A stretch of 64,000 bases of DNA from Sideroxydans sp. (GTDB lineage: Bacteria; Pseudomonadota; Gammaproteobacteria; Burkholderiales; Gallionellaceae), in the NCBI GenBank assembly GCA_028687425.1, contig JAQUAD010000006.1:1-64000 (forward strand), in the 5' to 3' direction. A program made the position numbers and the translations under genes. Under the pieces are notes generated by a model. It was not told where the DNA came from, ran no database searches, and saw only the letters and a program-made list of their open reading frames with translations. Positions 10,611 through 20,909 of the stretch are shown in pieces (the stretch's first letter is position 1; each line of letters begins with the position of its first letter).

Positions 10611-11180
10611 ATGGTCGAGACAAGCAAGGAGCCGGCTCAAGTGAAATACAGCGCAACATTGACAATCCTTTTGCTACTGGGCGTGCTGTTATTCGGCGGC
10701 TGTGCCAATAATGATTGGCGGACGGCCAGTCGAGCCTCTGCCGGCATCGCGCCCGACCCGGCAACCACTGATGAAGCCGTGCTGATCGTGTTCGGTGCGA
10801 ATGCTTGGGGTTGGCGCGGCTGGTTCGCCATTCATACCTGGATTGCGGCCAAGCACGGCGGCGAGTCTGCGTATACGGTCTATGATGTGGTCGGCTGGCG
10901 CGCACGGAATGGACAGCCGGTCATGCAGGTCACGCAGGACATCCCGGATCGCTACTGGTTCGGAGAGCGCCCCAGGATCATCAAGCAATTCCGCGGAGCA
11001 GGGGTCGACAAGCTGATCGCTGAAGTCGATAAAGCCGCTCAAGAGTATCCGTGGAAAGATACATATACGGCCTTTCCCGGCCCCAACAGCAATACATTCG
11101 TTGCGTGGATCGGTAAGCGTGTGCCGGAACTGCAGTTGACTTTGCCGCTTTCGGCGATCGGGAGCGGTTACGCCGATTGA
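10611..11180 (+). CDS. DUF3750-like lipoprotein
   Basis: Lipobox LLFGGC; VFGANAWGWRGWFAIHTWIAAK. Confidence 0.7.
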   Translation: MVETSKEPAQVKYSATLTILLLLGVLLFGGCANNDWRTASRASAGIAPDPATTDEAVLIVFGANAWGWRGWFAIHTWIAAKHGGESAYTVYDVVGWRARNGQPVMQVTQDIPDRYWFGERPRIIKQFRGAGVDKLIAEVDKAAQEYPWKDTYTAFPGPNSNTFVAWIGKRVPELQLTLPLSAIGSGYAD

Positions 11181-11689
11181 CGATGCACCGGGCTGGACCT
11201 GTTCACGATACCTCTCCATTCCTGCAGCTTTGCTGCATAACGCATCCCGGCATGTGCCGGACTGGTTGAAGGCAAACGCGACATTTCCAGTTCCGGCAAC
11301 TCCTGCTTTCCTAAGACGAACTTCCTGAAGCTCTGCTCCGCTTTCGCGCCGTTGAAGTACACGTGCGCGATACTGGGATGTTGCGCAAGGAAGGTGGCGA
11401 AGTCGTTGGCCTGTTCCAGTTTGATGTCGCTGTCGAGACTGCCCTCACGTTCGCATGAGTGCAGCACGTCCCACAGGGCGATACCTGCCTGCTTGAGTCT
11501 TTCCAGTCTTTGTTCGTAGGGCAGGTGCGGATGCGCGCCGACCAGTTCACCCATGATCTTCCAGAATGCGTTGTGCGGATGGGCGTAGTACTGCTGTGCG
11601 TCGAGTGAGCGCTGGCCGGGCATGCTGCCGAGGATGAGGATTCTGGCTCTGCGATCCGCAACAGGCGGGAAACTGTGGTGACGCGACAT
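11168..11689 (-). CDS. DNA-deoxyinosine glycosylase (uracil-DNA glycosylase superfamily)
   Basis: ILILGSMPGQRSLDAQQYYAHPHNAFWKIMGEL...IALWDVLHSCEREGSLDSDI. Confidence 0.85.
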   Translation of the reverse strand: MSRHHSFPPVADRRARILILGSMPGQRSLDAQQYYAHPHNAFWKIMGELVGAHPHLPYEQRLERLKQAGIALWDVLHSCEREGSLDSDIKLEQANDFATFLAQHPSIAHVYFNGAKAEQSFRKFVLGKQELPELEMSRLPSTSPAHAGMRYAAKLQEWRGIVNRSSPVHRQSA

Positions 11690-11694
11690 GCCGT

Positions 11695-12849
11695 TCAGAG
11701 CATGCGCGAACGGTCGCCCGACATGAAGTTGTGCAAGGGTGTGTCGATTCCCTTACCCATCACCAGTACCTTGAACAGTTCGCCCATCTCGGCCGGGCTG
11801 GTGAGTTTCTGAACCTGTTTGGCGAGCGGCAGGTATTCGCGCACGTTCTCGGGCGATGTTTCGCCGAGCAGGTCGGGCAGGCCGTTGTTGAGCAGGAAGT
11901 GCGCTTGTGTGGTGTAGCCGAGCAAATGGGCACCGTAGTCGATAGCGGCTTCGGCAGCCGCAGTGAAATCGACGTGCGAGGTGATGTCCTGCAGGCCGGG
12001 CAGGTAGAAGGGGTCGTCGTGCGAGTGGTGGCGGTAGTGGCACATCAATGTGCCGCGATGGCGTTGCGGGTGGTAATACTCGCGCTCACCGAAGCCGTAG
12101 TCGATGAACAGCAGCGCGCCGCGTGTGAGGCGCTCGGCCAGGCTGGAGACCAGGCCGCGCGCAGCGAGCGAAACTTCGCTGAGATAGTCGTCCGGGACGG
12201 CGATGCCCTTGGCGATGTCGTGCAATGCCTCGTTCTGCGGCACGCGGTCGGCCCAGACGAATCGGTTGTCTTCGGTGGCAACGCCGCGCTCCATGATGCG
12301 ACCTTCGTTCCAGAACACCAGATGTACCGGCAATGCGTCCAGCACTTCGTTGCCGAACACTGCGCCGCTGAGGGTGTCTGGCAGTGTATCCAGCCAGTGG
12401 ATGCGTTCCACCAGATGCGGCAGGTGTTCTTGCAACATTGCCTGCTGGCGTTCGCGCAAGTCAGCGCTGACTTCAAGGATGGAATAGGTCTCCGGCAGGG
12501 CGTCGAGACGTTCCAGTTCATGCAGGACGTCCAGAGCGAGCTTGCCGCTGCCTGCGCCGAGTTCGAGGATGTGCGGCGTACTGGCCTGCATCACATCCTG
12601 CAGTTGTCGTGCGAGTGTGCGGCCGAACAGGGATGAGATCTCCGGTGCGGTGACGAAATCGCCCGATTCGCCGAATTTCCGTGCCCCGGCAGTGTAGTAG
12701 CCCAGGCCCGGTGCATACAGCGCCAATTCCATGAAGCGCGAAAAGGGTATCCAGCCGCCCTGACTCAGGATGTCGTTGCGGATCAGCTCGCACAGGCGGG
12801 CGCTGTGGGCGAGGGCGTCGGTGCTAGGGGGCGGAAGGTTTACTTGCAT
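11695..12849 (-). CDS. MidA/NDUFAF7-family SAM-dependent methyltransferase
   Basis: GGWIPFSRFMELALYAPGLGYYTAGARKFGESGDFVTAPEISSLFG...LELGAGSGKLALDVL. Confidence 0.88.
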   Translation of the reverse strand: MQVNLPPPSTDALAHSARLCELIRNDILSQGGWIPFSRFMELALYAPGLGYYTAGARKFGESGDFVTAPEISSLFGRTLARQLQDVMQASTPHILELGAGSGKLALDVLHELERLDALPETYSILEVSADLRERQQAMLQEHLPHLVERIHWLDTLPDTLSGAVFGNEVLDALPVHLVFWNEGRIMERGVATEDNRFVWADRVPQNEALHDIAKGIAVPDDYLSEVSLAARGLVSSLAERLTRGALLFIDYGFGEREYYHPQRHRGTLMCHYRHHSHDDPFYLPGLQDITSHVDFTAAAEAAIDYGAHLLGYTTQAHFLLNNGLPDLLGETSPENVREYLPLAKQVQKLTSPAEMGELFKVLVMGKGIDTPLHNFMSGDRSRML

Positions 12850-13050
12850 GCTCGGTTATAATCCCCGAAGCGTCATAAATCTACTGCGCGACTCCATGCC
12901 GAGGTTGGGCGGTGCTCGCACTCCTCACATACTATTTGTATGCTGCGGGTGCTGTGCGCCGTCCGCCCTCGCCATGAAGCCGCTCGCTACGATTTCTGCT
13001 CGCTTCGGTAGTGAGTGTTGTCGATGGGCCAAAGTTTAGTGGGGATTGCT

Positions 13051-13791
13051 ATGCAGGGCAAAACAATATTGGTCACAGGCGGGGCGAAGCGCGTCGGCGC
13101 GGCGATCGTGCGTCGTCTGCATGCAGCCGGCGCGAATGTCGCCATCCATTTCCGCAGCTCGGTTTACGAGGCCTTCGCTTTGCGCGGCGAGCTGAACGAC
13201 CTGCGCGAGAATTCCGCGATCTGTGTGCAGGCTGACTTGCTGGAGAATGCCAGCCTGCCAGCTATGGTCGACGAGGTGGTGCGACATTTCGGTCAGCTGG
13301 ACGGGCTGATCAACAATGCCTCCAGTTTCTATGCCACGCCCTTGGCCGAGATCGATGCCTCGCAATGGCATGATCTGATCGGCACCAATTTGCAGGCGCC
13401 GTTGTTCCTGGCGCAGGCGGCGGGAGCTGAGCTGCGCCGTCGGCATGGCTGCATCGTGAACATCGTGGACATTCATGCCGAGCGGCCGATGCAGGGACAC
13501 TTGTTGTATAGCGCGGCCAAGGCCGGCTTAGTGGCGCTGACCAAGGGGCTGGCTCAGGAAATGGCGCCGCAGGTACGCGTGAATGCCGTTGCACCCGGCG
13601 TCATCGTCTGGCCGGAAGGCGATGAGTGGCAAGACGAAGAGAAGCGGCGCAAGATCGTGGCGCACACGCTGCTCAAACGCGAGGGCAGTCCGGAAGACAT
13701 CGCCAAGGCGGTGCAATTCCTGATCGCGGATGCGCCATATATCACTGGCCAAGTCATCGCTGTCGACGGCGGCCGCAGCATCAACCTTTGA
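13051..13791 (+). CDS. Pteridine reductase-like short-chain dehydrogenase
   Basis: [40 protein letters not shown] catalytic motif. Confidence 0.82.
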   Translation: MQGKTILVTGGAKRVGAAIVRRLHAAGANVAIHFRSSVYEAFALRGELNDLRENSAICVQADLLENASLPAMVDEVVRHFGQLDGLINNASSFYATPLAEIDASQWHDLIGTNLQAPLFLAQAAGAELRRRHGCIVNIVDIHAERPMQGHLLYSAAKAGLVALTKGLAQEMAPQVRVNAVAPGVIVWPEGDEWQDEEKRRKIVAHTLLKREGSPEDIAKAVQFLIADAPYITGQVIAVDGGRSINL

Positions 13792-13798
13792 GACAAAA

Positions 13799-14644
13799 AT
13801 GAACGACATCACCCAACCTATCCATTTTGAACACCACTCCACCAACTTCAACCGCCTCAAGGGGCGTCTGGAAAGTTCGGTGGGCAAGGCCATCGGCGAT
13901 TTCAACATGATCGAGGACGGCGACGTGGTGATGGTGTGTCTGTCCGGCGGCAAGGATTCCTACACGCTGCTCGACATCCTGCGTACCTTGCAGAAACGCG
14001 CGCCCATCGACTTCAAACTGATCGCGATGAACCTGGATCAGAAGCAGCCGGGCTTTCCGGAAGACGTGTTGCCGAACTATCTGAAGTCCATCGGGGTGGA
14101 TTTCCATATCGAGACGCAGGACACCTATTCCATCGTCAAGGAGAAGATCCCCGAGGGCAAGACCACCTGCTCACTGTGCTCACGCCTGCGTCGCGGCATC
14201 ATCTACAAGGTGGCTGGCGAGCTGGGTGCGAACAAGATCGCGCTGGGTCATCACCGCGACGACATGATCGAGACGCTGTTCCTGAACATGTTCTTCGGCG
14301 GCAAACTGAAGGCGATGCCGCCCAAGCTGGTGACCGACAAGGGCGACCATGTGGTGATCCGTCCGCTGGCCTATTGCGTGGAGAAAGACATCGCCCGTTA
14401 TGCACGCGGCATGGAATTCCCCATCATCCCGTGCAATCTGTGCGGCTCGCAGGAGAATCTGCAGCGGCAGAACATCAAGCAGATGTTGACCGAGTGGGAG
14501 CGTCAGTATCCGGGACGTTCGCAGACCATCTTCACAGCTATGCAAAACGTGCGTCCCTCGCACTTGCTGGATGGTAGCCTGTTCGACTTCAAGGGCATCA
14601 AGGCTGGCGATCACGTCGCGGAAGGCGACGTGGCATTCGACTGA
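13799..14644 (+). CDS. ttcA: tRNA 2-thiocytidine biosynthesis protein TtcA
   Basis: PP-loop [48 protein letters not shown]. Confidence 0.95.
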   Translation: MNDITQPIHFEHHSTNFNRLKGRLESSVGKAIGDFNMIEDGDVVMVCLSGGKDSYTLLDILRTLQKRAPIDFKLIAMNLDQKQPGFPEDVLPNYLKSIGVDFHIETQDTYSIVKEKIPEGKTTCSLCSRLRRGIIYKVAGELGANKIALGHHRDDMIETLFLNMFFGGKLKAMPPKLVTDKGDHVVIRPLAYCVEKDIARYARGMEFPIIPCNLCGSQENLQRQNIKQMLTEWERQYPGRSQTIFTAMQNVRPSHLLDGSLFDFKGIKAGDHVAEGDVAFD

Positions 14645-14708
14645 GTGCGGTGACCGCACGATCACTCCCGCCCGCGGCGGTTGCCGCCATGCTGCAACAC
14701 CACCCAGC

Positions 14709-15140
14709 CTAGTCGTGGCCGGGCCTGCGTAGCATCTTGTTCACTTCATCCTGATGCGCGGTCTCCGTGGCGACCATGCTGCGGGCATATTCTTCCAGCC
14801 GGACATCCTTGTCTTTGGCCAGCGCCAGCAACTCGTGATAGCAGTTGAGCGCCTCGGTCTCGTGCGCCAACGATTCGCGCAGGATGTCGCCGATGTCGTG
14901 GCTGTGCGATTCCAATAGCGGGCCGATCTTCAGCGACGGGTAACCTTGCAGCCAGGTCACCATTTCACCCGCCAGGCGCGCATGCAGCAGGCCTTCTTCT
15001 GCCTGCTTGTTCAGCCATTCGACGACGGGGATGCGGTTGTAGCCGTAGACCATCAGCGCGTAGTGGGTGTAACGCACCGTACCGGCCAGTTCGAGTTCGA
15101 GGATGCGGTTGAGTGTTTTGAGAACAGCGTCTTTGTCCAT
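14709..15140 (-). CDS. Ferritin-like / bacterioferritin-type protein
   Basis: LELELAGTVRYTHYALMVYGYNRIPVVEWLNKQAEEGLLHARLAGE. Confidence 0.8.
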   Translation of the reverse strand: MDKDAVLKTLNRILELELAGTVRYTHYALMVYGYNRIPVVEWLNKQAEEGLLHARLAGEMVTWLQGYPSLKIGPLLESHSHDIGDILRESLAHETEALNCYHELLALAKDKDVRLEEYARSMVATETAHQDEVNKMLRRPGHD

Positions 15141-15245
15141 GATGACCTCCTTGCTTCAGGTGGTTGCGGCGGACGGACTGCCGTCGGGACATTTTATGCC
15201 TTCTGCCGCGCGGTGCAATCACCCGCGCGGGTGGGGACAGAGACG

Positions 15246-15692
15246 CTAGACCGCGACCTTGAAGATCACCTTGCGCACCGTACCGGTGCCTATCAGCGGC
15301 GCATGCGCATCCTCCGGGAAGAAGATGCAGAAGTGATCCGGCGGCACCGGCACGTAGGAGGCAGGCGCGTCGTGGAAGAAGCGGATGTCTTTCTCTGCGC
15401 TGTGTTCGCTCACCGGATTCAGGCAATCGGCCAGCGGCTTCCAGCCCATCGTCTCGTCGCCTTCCAGCACCAGCTGGATGTCGATGTATTTGCGGTGCGC
15501 TTCCAGATTCGCCATTTCTTTGGTTTTGGCGGGCACCTGTTCCACGATGGCGATCAGATCGTCGCCGATGATGGGATAACGCCCCGGCGGAAGACTGAAG
15601 AAATCCGTGTTGCGGATGTGCGCGAACGCACGCGCGAATAGCGGATGCAGCCCTTCGTAACGCTCGGACTGTGACATGGCTGAGAGGATCAT
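15246..15692 (-). CDS. YhcH/YjgK/YiaL-family protein
   Basis: FFSLPPGRYPIIGDDLIAIVEQVPAKTKEMANLEAHRKYIDIQLVLEGDETMGW. Confidence 0.85.
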   Translation of the reverse strand: MILSAMSQSERYEGLHPLFARAFAHIRNTDFFSLPPGRYPIIGDDLIAIVEQVPAKTKEMANLEAHRKYIDIQLVLEGDETMGWKPLADCLNPVSEHSAEKDIRFFHDAPASYVPVPPDHFCIFFPEDAHAPLIGTGTVRKVIFKVAV

Positions 15693-16285
15693 GACGGGTT
15701 CTCTTCTGGTTTTTTCTTGCGATAGGGCGAGGTCCACCATGCGGCGCAGATGATGCCGATCAGGCAGCCGGCAAGCACGGCGGAAAGCGTGTGGGCGTCC
15801 AGCATCAGGCGCGCGCCCATGGTGAGCAGCAGGATGGGCAGCAAATAGAGCAGGTGCCACGGTCCGTAGCGGCGCGCCACGAAGTACACGGCGCAGGACG
15901 ACATCGACGAATGTCCGGAGGGCATGTTGTGGCGGCTATCTGGCGCGTAGGGGCGTTCACCGATGCGCGTTCCACCGACTTCTACATCGTTCACGATGCG
16001 CTTCAATCCTTGCGTGGCGACGGTGGTGGTGACGGCGATGGTGAGCAGTTGCACTATGCCTTCCTTGTCGCGTAGCAGCAAGGGCAGGCCGACCTGGGCG
16101 ATGGTGTTGACGAAGCGCAACTTGGTCTCGGTCGGTTCCACCCAGGACGGTCTTTCCGCATTCAGGTTTTCGCGGTAGCTGGCGAGGTCGGACGGATAGA
16201 ACACGCACACCAGCAGACTCAGCAGGCAGGCGGTAATGAAACCCATCGGGCGTTTTTTCGGCAGATAGTCTCGCCACTGGCTCAA
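15689..16285 (-). CDS. PAP2-family phosphatase
   Basis: MPSGHSSMSSCAV and LDAHTLSAVLAGCLIG motifs; probable TTG start; follows eptA. Confidence 0.8.
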   Translation of the reverse strand: MSQWRDYLPKKRPMGFITACLLSLLVCVFYPSDLASYRENLNAERPSWVEPTETKLRFVNTIAQVGLPLLLRDKEGIVQLLTIAVTTTVATQGLKRIVNDVEVGGTRIGERPYAPDSRHNMPSGHSSMSSCAVYFVARRYGPWHLLYLLPILLLTMGARLMLDAHTLSAVLAGCLIGIICAAWWTSPYRKKKPEENPS

Positions 16286-16295
16286 AGCGGATTCC

Positions 16296-17921
16296 TTATT
16301 GTTGCTTGCTCGGGACATCCTTGAAGATGTCCAGCGCTGGATCGTAGATGCCGCTGCGCAGATCGAAGGCGCCCATGATGCTGTGGAACACGGTCTGCTG
16401 CGCATGCTTGGCGTGTGCCAGTGCGGCATCGGCATTCAATATCTTGTGCTGCCGGAATGCATCGGACGTCCACACGATGTAGGGGATGTTCTTCTGTACG
16501 TTCGGTGCCAGCGAATACGGGGTGCCGTGCAAGTATAAGCCATACTCGCCGAGCGACTCGCCGTGGTCGGAGATGTACATCATCATCGTCTGCGCATTCG
16601 GGAGGCTGCGCAGGATGTCTATCGTTCCGGACAGGAAACGGTCCGTGTAGAGGATGGTGTTGTCGTAGGCGTTGGTCACCGTCTCGGGTGAACAATCCTG
16701 CAATTGCACCGAGCGGCAGACCGGCGTGAACTTCTCGCCGTCCGCAGGGTAGTGGTTGTAGTAGTCGGGGCCATGGCTACCGGACTGGTGCAACACCACG
16801 AACACTTTGTCATCGCCGGTGCCGGCGATGCGTTGCTTAAGATCGGTGAGCAGCACTTCGTCGTAATCGCAATGCGGGCCGGCGCAGGTGTTGCGGATGT
16901 CGGTATCGCGCAGATAGGTTTGCACTTTTAGCGGCGGTTCGCCCCAGTTGCGTGTGAGCCAGATCGTGGCGATGCCGCTACGCTGCAGATAGCTGGGCAG
17001 TGCTTCGTAGTTGTGGAACAGCGTGTTGCTGGTGTCGACATGCGACAACATGCATTGCAGCGAGGCGGTGGTGTAGGTGGAGCAGGCATGTGCGTTGCGT
17101 ATCGCGGTGACACCTGCTTTTGTCAGCATGGGATTGGTGTCGCGTGCGTAGCCGTACAGCGAGAAGTTTGCCGCACGGGCTGATTCGCCTATCACCAGCA
17201 CGACGACGGTTTTGCCGGGCGCGGTGAAGTGCGCCGCGGGCAGCAATTCCAGTTCACGTGACTGCATGGCTTTTTCGGTCTGGTACCGCGTCGCGTTGAT
17301 CACGTATGACCACGGCAGGATCATGCCGCCCAGTTTGCGTCCGTGTTTATCTATCCACAGCCAGCTTTGTGCGTTGCCATACAGCCAACCGATACCGACG
17401 ACGAACGAGATCAGTAGCGCGGCGATGGTGCGCAGGCGGGACACATGGCGGATGGTGATGCGCGAGATCAGCCAGGCAGGCAGCACGCCGAACAGCAGCA
17501 CATGCCACATGAACGAGAAGCTGAGGTAGCTGTTTGCCTCGCCGGTGTTGGTGTTGAACACGTTGCCCATCATCGTCTTGTCCAGCACCACCTGATAAGT
17601 CTGGATGAAGTACAGTGCGAAGGCATTGCTGAATACGATCAGCATCGCCAGCGGCTTGAGCAGGCGTTGCGAGACCAGCGCGAACAGAAACATCACCAGC
17701 ACTGTCAGTAGCATCACCAGCACGAACAGCGTCAGCAGCGTGAGCACGCTGGCGAACGAGAGCGGGGCGAGGTCTTTGACGGCGAATGAGTACAGCGGCA
17801 GGTGAAACAGAACGCCGTTGAGCGCGGCGAAGATCAGGATGAAATTCGTCGCGCTCGGATTGAAGCGCAAGCGTTCGCAGAACGCCTTCAATCTTTCGGG
17901 GATCCGGTCACGCAAGCTCAT
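16296..17921 (-). CDS. eptA: Phosphoethanolamine--lipid A transferase
   Basis: VVLVIGESARAANFSLYGYARDTNPML...YISDHGESLGEYGLYLHGTPYSLAP. Confidence 0.93.
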   Translation of the reverse strand: MSLRDRIPERLKAFCERLRFNPSATNFILIFAALNGVLFHLPLYSFAVKDLAPLSFASVLTLLTLFVLVMLLTVLVMFLFALVSQRLLKPLAMLIVFSNAFALYFIQTYQVVLDKTMMGNVFNTNTGEANSYLSFSFMWHVLLFGVLPAWLISRITIRHVSRLRTIAALLISFVVGIGWLYGNAQSWLWIDKHGRKLGGMILPWSYVINATRYQTEKAMQSRELELLPAAHFTAPGKTVVVLVIGESARAANFSLYGYARDTNPMLTKAGVTAIRNAHACSTYTTASLQCMLSHVDTSNTLFHNYEALPSYLQRSGIATIWLTRNWGEPPLKVQTYLRDTDIRNTCAGPHCDYDEVLLTDLKQRIAGTGDDKVFVVLHQSGSHGPDYYNHYPADGEKFTPVCRSVQLQDCSPETVTNAYDNTILYTDRFLSGTIDILRSLPNAQTMMMYISDHGESLGEYGLYLHGTPYSLAPNVQKNIPYIVWTSDAFRQHKILNADAALAHAKHAQQTVFHSIMGAFDLRSGIYDPALDIFKDVPSKQQ

Positions 17922-18481
17922 GCAGCCGTGTCACCCTTCTTCGGAAGCATGCGGGTCATGGTGTCGTCGCGCACGATGAGGTGGTGATAGAGCGCTGCCA
18001 GGAAGTGCGCGCCGATCAGGAAATAGCCGGTGGTGCCGATGACTTCATGCACTTCCTTGATCTGCTTGGACAACTCCTTGTCGGTATCGATCAGGGCAGG
18101 CAGTTCCAGCCCGAAGAATGGGATGGGCTTGCCGGCGGCACTGAGCAGCAGGTAACCGCTGATCGGCATCGCGATCATCAGGGCATAGAGTGCCAGGTGC
18201 AGCAGTTTGGCAGCGAGTTGCTGCACTTTTTCGGGTTCGGGGGTGATGGCGGGCGTCGGGCCGCTCAAGCGTGCGGCGATGCGCAGCCAGACCAGCACGA
18301 AGACCAGCAGGCCCAGCATGAAGTGCCAGGTCTTCAGCATCTCGCGCGGGTCGCTGCCCTTGTCGAACAGTTCGCGCAGTTCGATAGTGCCGTACACTGC
18401 AACGAACAACAGCAACATCAGCCAGTGGATGCCGATGGTCAGTGAGCCATAACGGCTCGTGGTGTTTTTCCAGTTCATCAC
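17918..18481 (-). CDS. Cytochrome b561-family protein
   Basis: IGIHWLMLLLFVAVYGTIELRE...WHFMLGLLVFVLVWLRIAARL. Confidence 0.88.
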   Translation of the reverse strand: MMNWKNTTSRYGSLTIGIHWLMLLLFVAVYGTIELRELFDKGSDPREMLKTWHFMLGLLVFVLVWLRIAARLSGPTPAITPEPEKVQQLAAKLLHLALYALMIAMPISGYLLLSAAGKPIPFFGLELPALIDTDKELSKQIKEVHEVIGTTGYFLIGAHFLAALYHHLIVRDDTMTRMLPKKGDTAA

Positions 18482-18633
18482 ATTTCTCCTTCGACTTGAT
18501 AAGGTTGGCCGGCGTGACCGACCGGACAGGCACGGATCACATGCGGCGGGAACGGATCATAGTGAGCAGATATTAAGCTTTGCTTAACTGGGGCGAGCGG
18601 TAGAGCGTTCATCTGCGCGAGCGTTGATGCGGT

Positions 18634-20046
18634 TCAGATGAAGCGCGCGATCATGCCCTTGGACAGATCGCCCTGCATCGGGATGCGCACATGATGGCCG
18701 CTGCCGGGGGCTACAGTGAGTGTCTCGCCATCGAGGTTTTTCATCTCGCTCAGTTCGACGATGCTGTTGCCGGAAGGATGGATGATCTCCAGTTTGTCGC
18801 CGACCGAGAATTTGTTCTTCACTTCGATCTCGGCCATGCCATCCGCACAGGCGACGATATCGCCCACGTATTGCTGGCGGAAACTCTCGGAATGCCCGCG
18901 CATGTAGTTCTGCTGTTCGTGCGTGTGGTGGCGTTCGTAGAAACCATCGGTATAGCCGCGGCTGGCGAGTGCATCCAGTGCGCCCAGCAGCTTGAGGTCA
19001 AACGGTCGGCCCTTCATCGCGTCATCGATGGCTTGTCTGTATACCTGGGCAGTACGTGCCACGTAGTAGATGGACTTGGTGCGGCCTTCGACCTTCAGTG
19101 AATCGATACCGATCCTCACCAGGCGCTCGACATGTTCCACCGCGCGCAGGTCCTTGGAGTTCATGATGTAGGTGCCGTGTTCGTCTTCCAGCACCGGCAT
19201 CAGTTCTTCCGGATGATCCGGCCGCGAGATCATGTACACGCGATCCGCCAGCGGATGGCGCGGTTGCGAACCGCAATCGGACAGGGCGGATTCGCTGAGC
19301 GCCTTGTCGAAGTCGAAATCCAGCTTTCTATAAGATTCGCGTAGCGATTCGTTCGCCCCCTCTCCCTCTGGGGGAGGGGAGGGGTGGGGGGGCGCAGCCT
19401 TCTGGATGTGCCCTGTGCCGTCTTCGGCGGCATTTTCCACCTTGTAATCCCAGCGGCAGGAGTTGGTGCAGGTGCCCTGATTCGCGTCGCGGTGGTTGAA
19501 GTAGCCGGACAGCAGGCAGCGGCCGGAATAGGCGATGCACAGCGCGCCGTGCACGAACACTTCCAGTTCCATGTCGGGGCATTGCTGGCGGATCTCTTCG
19601 ATCTCGTCCAGTGATAGTTCGCGCGACAGGATGACACGTGACAGGCCGACCGACTTCCAGAACTTCACCGCCGCATAGTTGACGGTATTGGCTTGCACGG
19701 AAAGATGGACGACCTGCTCTGGCCAGCGCTCGCGCACCATGGCGATCAGTCCCGGGTCGGCCATGATCAGCGCGTCCGGCTTCATGGCGATGATGGGCTC
19801 CATGTCCGCCATGTAGGTCTTCAGCTTGGCGTTGTGCGGCATCAGATTGCTGGCGACATAGAACTGCTTGCCCAGGGCATGCGCTTCCTCTATGCCCTGC
19901 GCGAGTTGCTCCATCATGAACTCGTTGTTGCGCACGCGCAGCGAATAACGCGGCTGGCCGGCATAGACCGCATCCGCACCATAGGCATAGGCGGTGCGCA
20001 TCTTTTCCAGCGAGGCGGCGGGCAACAGGAGTTCGGGTTTCTTCAT
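18634..20046 (-). CDS. trhP: U32-peptidase-family tRNA hydroxylation protein TrhP (YegQ), with internal low-complexity insertion
   Basis: KKPELLLPAASLEKMRTAYAYGADAVYAGQPRYSLR...NQGTCTNSCRWDY...DEHGTYIMNSKDLRAVEHVERLVRIGIDSLKVEGRTKS. Confidence 0.9.
   Translation of the reverse strand: MKKPELLLPAASLEKMRTAYAYGADAVYAGQPRYSLRVRNNEFMMEQLAQGIEEAHALGKQFYVASNLMPHNAKLKTYMADMEPIIAMKPDALIMADPGLIAMVRERWPEQVVHLSVQANTVNYAAVKFWKSVGLSRVILSRELSLDEIEEIRQQCPDMELEVFVHGALCIAYSGRCLLSGYFNHRDANQGTCTNSCRWDYKVENAAEDGTGHIQKAAPPHPSPPPEGEGANESLRESYRKLDFDFDKALSESALSDCGSQPRHPLADRVYMISRPDHPEELMPVLEDEHGTYIMNSKDLRAVEHVERLVRIGIDSLKVEGRTKSIYYVARTAQVYRQAIDDAMKGRPFDLKLLGALDALASRGYTDGFYERHHTHEQQNYMRGHSESFRQQYVGDIVACADGMAEIEVKNKFSVGDKLEIIHPSGNSIVELSEMKNLDGETLTVAPGSGHHVRIPMQGDLSKGMIARFI
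19350..19394. repeat. GC-rich palindromic repeat (CCCCCTCTCCCTCTGGGGGAGGGG type) inside the trhP ORF
   Basis: GCCCCCTCTCCCTCTGGGGGAGGGGAGGGGTGGGGGGGC; related copy at 60895-60941. Confidence 0.75.
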
Positions 20047-20066
20047 GGTTCCAACTTGCTTTCGAG

Positions 20067-20909
20067 TTACGCGTGATAGCCCAGGCGTTGCAGGATATCG
20101 ATGGAGGCTTTCGCCTGGTTCAATGTGTAGAAATGCAGCGCGGGTGCACCGCCAGCGATGAGTTTTTCACAGAGCTTGGTCACCACATCGAGGCCGAAGT
20201 TCTGCACCGATTCCACATCGTCGCCGTAGCCTTCCATGGTCTTGCGCATCCAGCGCGGGATCTCGGCGCCGCACATGTCGGAGAATCTAGCCAGCTGCGA
20301 GTAACGCACGATGGGCATGATGCCGGGCACGATGGGCGCTTCCACGCCCAGCTTGCGCGTCTCGTCGACGAAGCGGAAGTAGGCGTCGGCATTGTAGAAA
20401 TACTGCGTGATGGCCGAGTTGGCGCCTGCATTGATCTTGCGCTTGTAGTTGAGCATGTCATCACGCACAGATTTTGCCTGCGGATGGAACTCGGGATAGG
20501 CGGCTACCTCGATGTGGAAGTGCTCGCCGGTCTGCGCGCGGATGAAGCTCACCAGTTCGTTGGCATACTGGAACTCGCCGATGCTGCCCATGCCGGAAGG
20601 CAGGTCGCCGCGCAACGCGACGATGCGCTTGATGCCCATGTCCTTGTAGGTGTTCAGCAGGGCGCGGATGTTCTCGCGTGTACTACCTACGCAGGACAGG
20701 TGCGGTGCGGCGCTGTGGCCTTCAGCATGGATCTGTCTGATGGTCTCCAGCGTGCGGTCCTGTGTGGAGCCGCCTGCGCCGAATGTGACTGAGAAGAACT
20801 CCGGTTTGAATGCGGCCAGCCGCTGGCGTGCGGCAGTCAGTTTGCTGACACCTTCCGGTGTCTGCGGCGGAAAGAATTCAAAACTGATCGGGGTCGTTGG
20901 ATTTCCCAT
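20067..20909 (-). CDS. metF: 5,10-methylenetetrahydrofolate reductase
   Basis: ISFEFFPPQTPEGVSKL...FSVTFGAGGSTQDRTLETI...HLSCVGSTRENIRALL. Confidence 0.95.
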   Translation of the reverse strand: MGNPTTPISFEFFPPQTPEGVSKLTAARQRLAAFKPEFFSVTFGAGGSTQDRTLETIRQIHAEGHSAAPHLSCVGSTRENIRALLNTYKDMGIKRIVALRGDLPSGMGSIGEFQYANELVSFIRAQTGEHFHIEVAAYPEFHPQAKSVRDDMLNYKRKINAGANSAITQYFYNADAYFRFVDETRKLGVEAPIVPGIMPIVRYSQLARFSDMCGAEIPRWMRKTMEGYGDDVESVQNFGLDVVTKLCEKLIAGGAPALHFYTLNQAKASIDILQRLGYHA

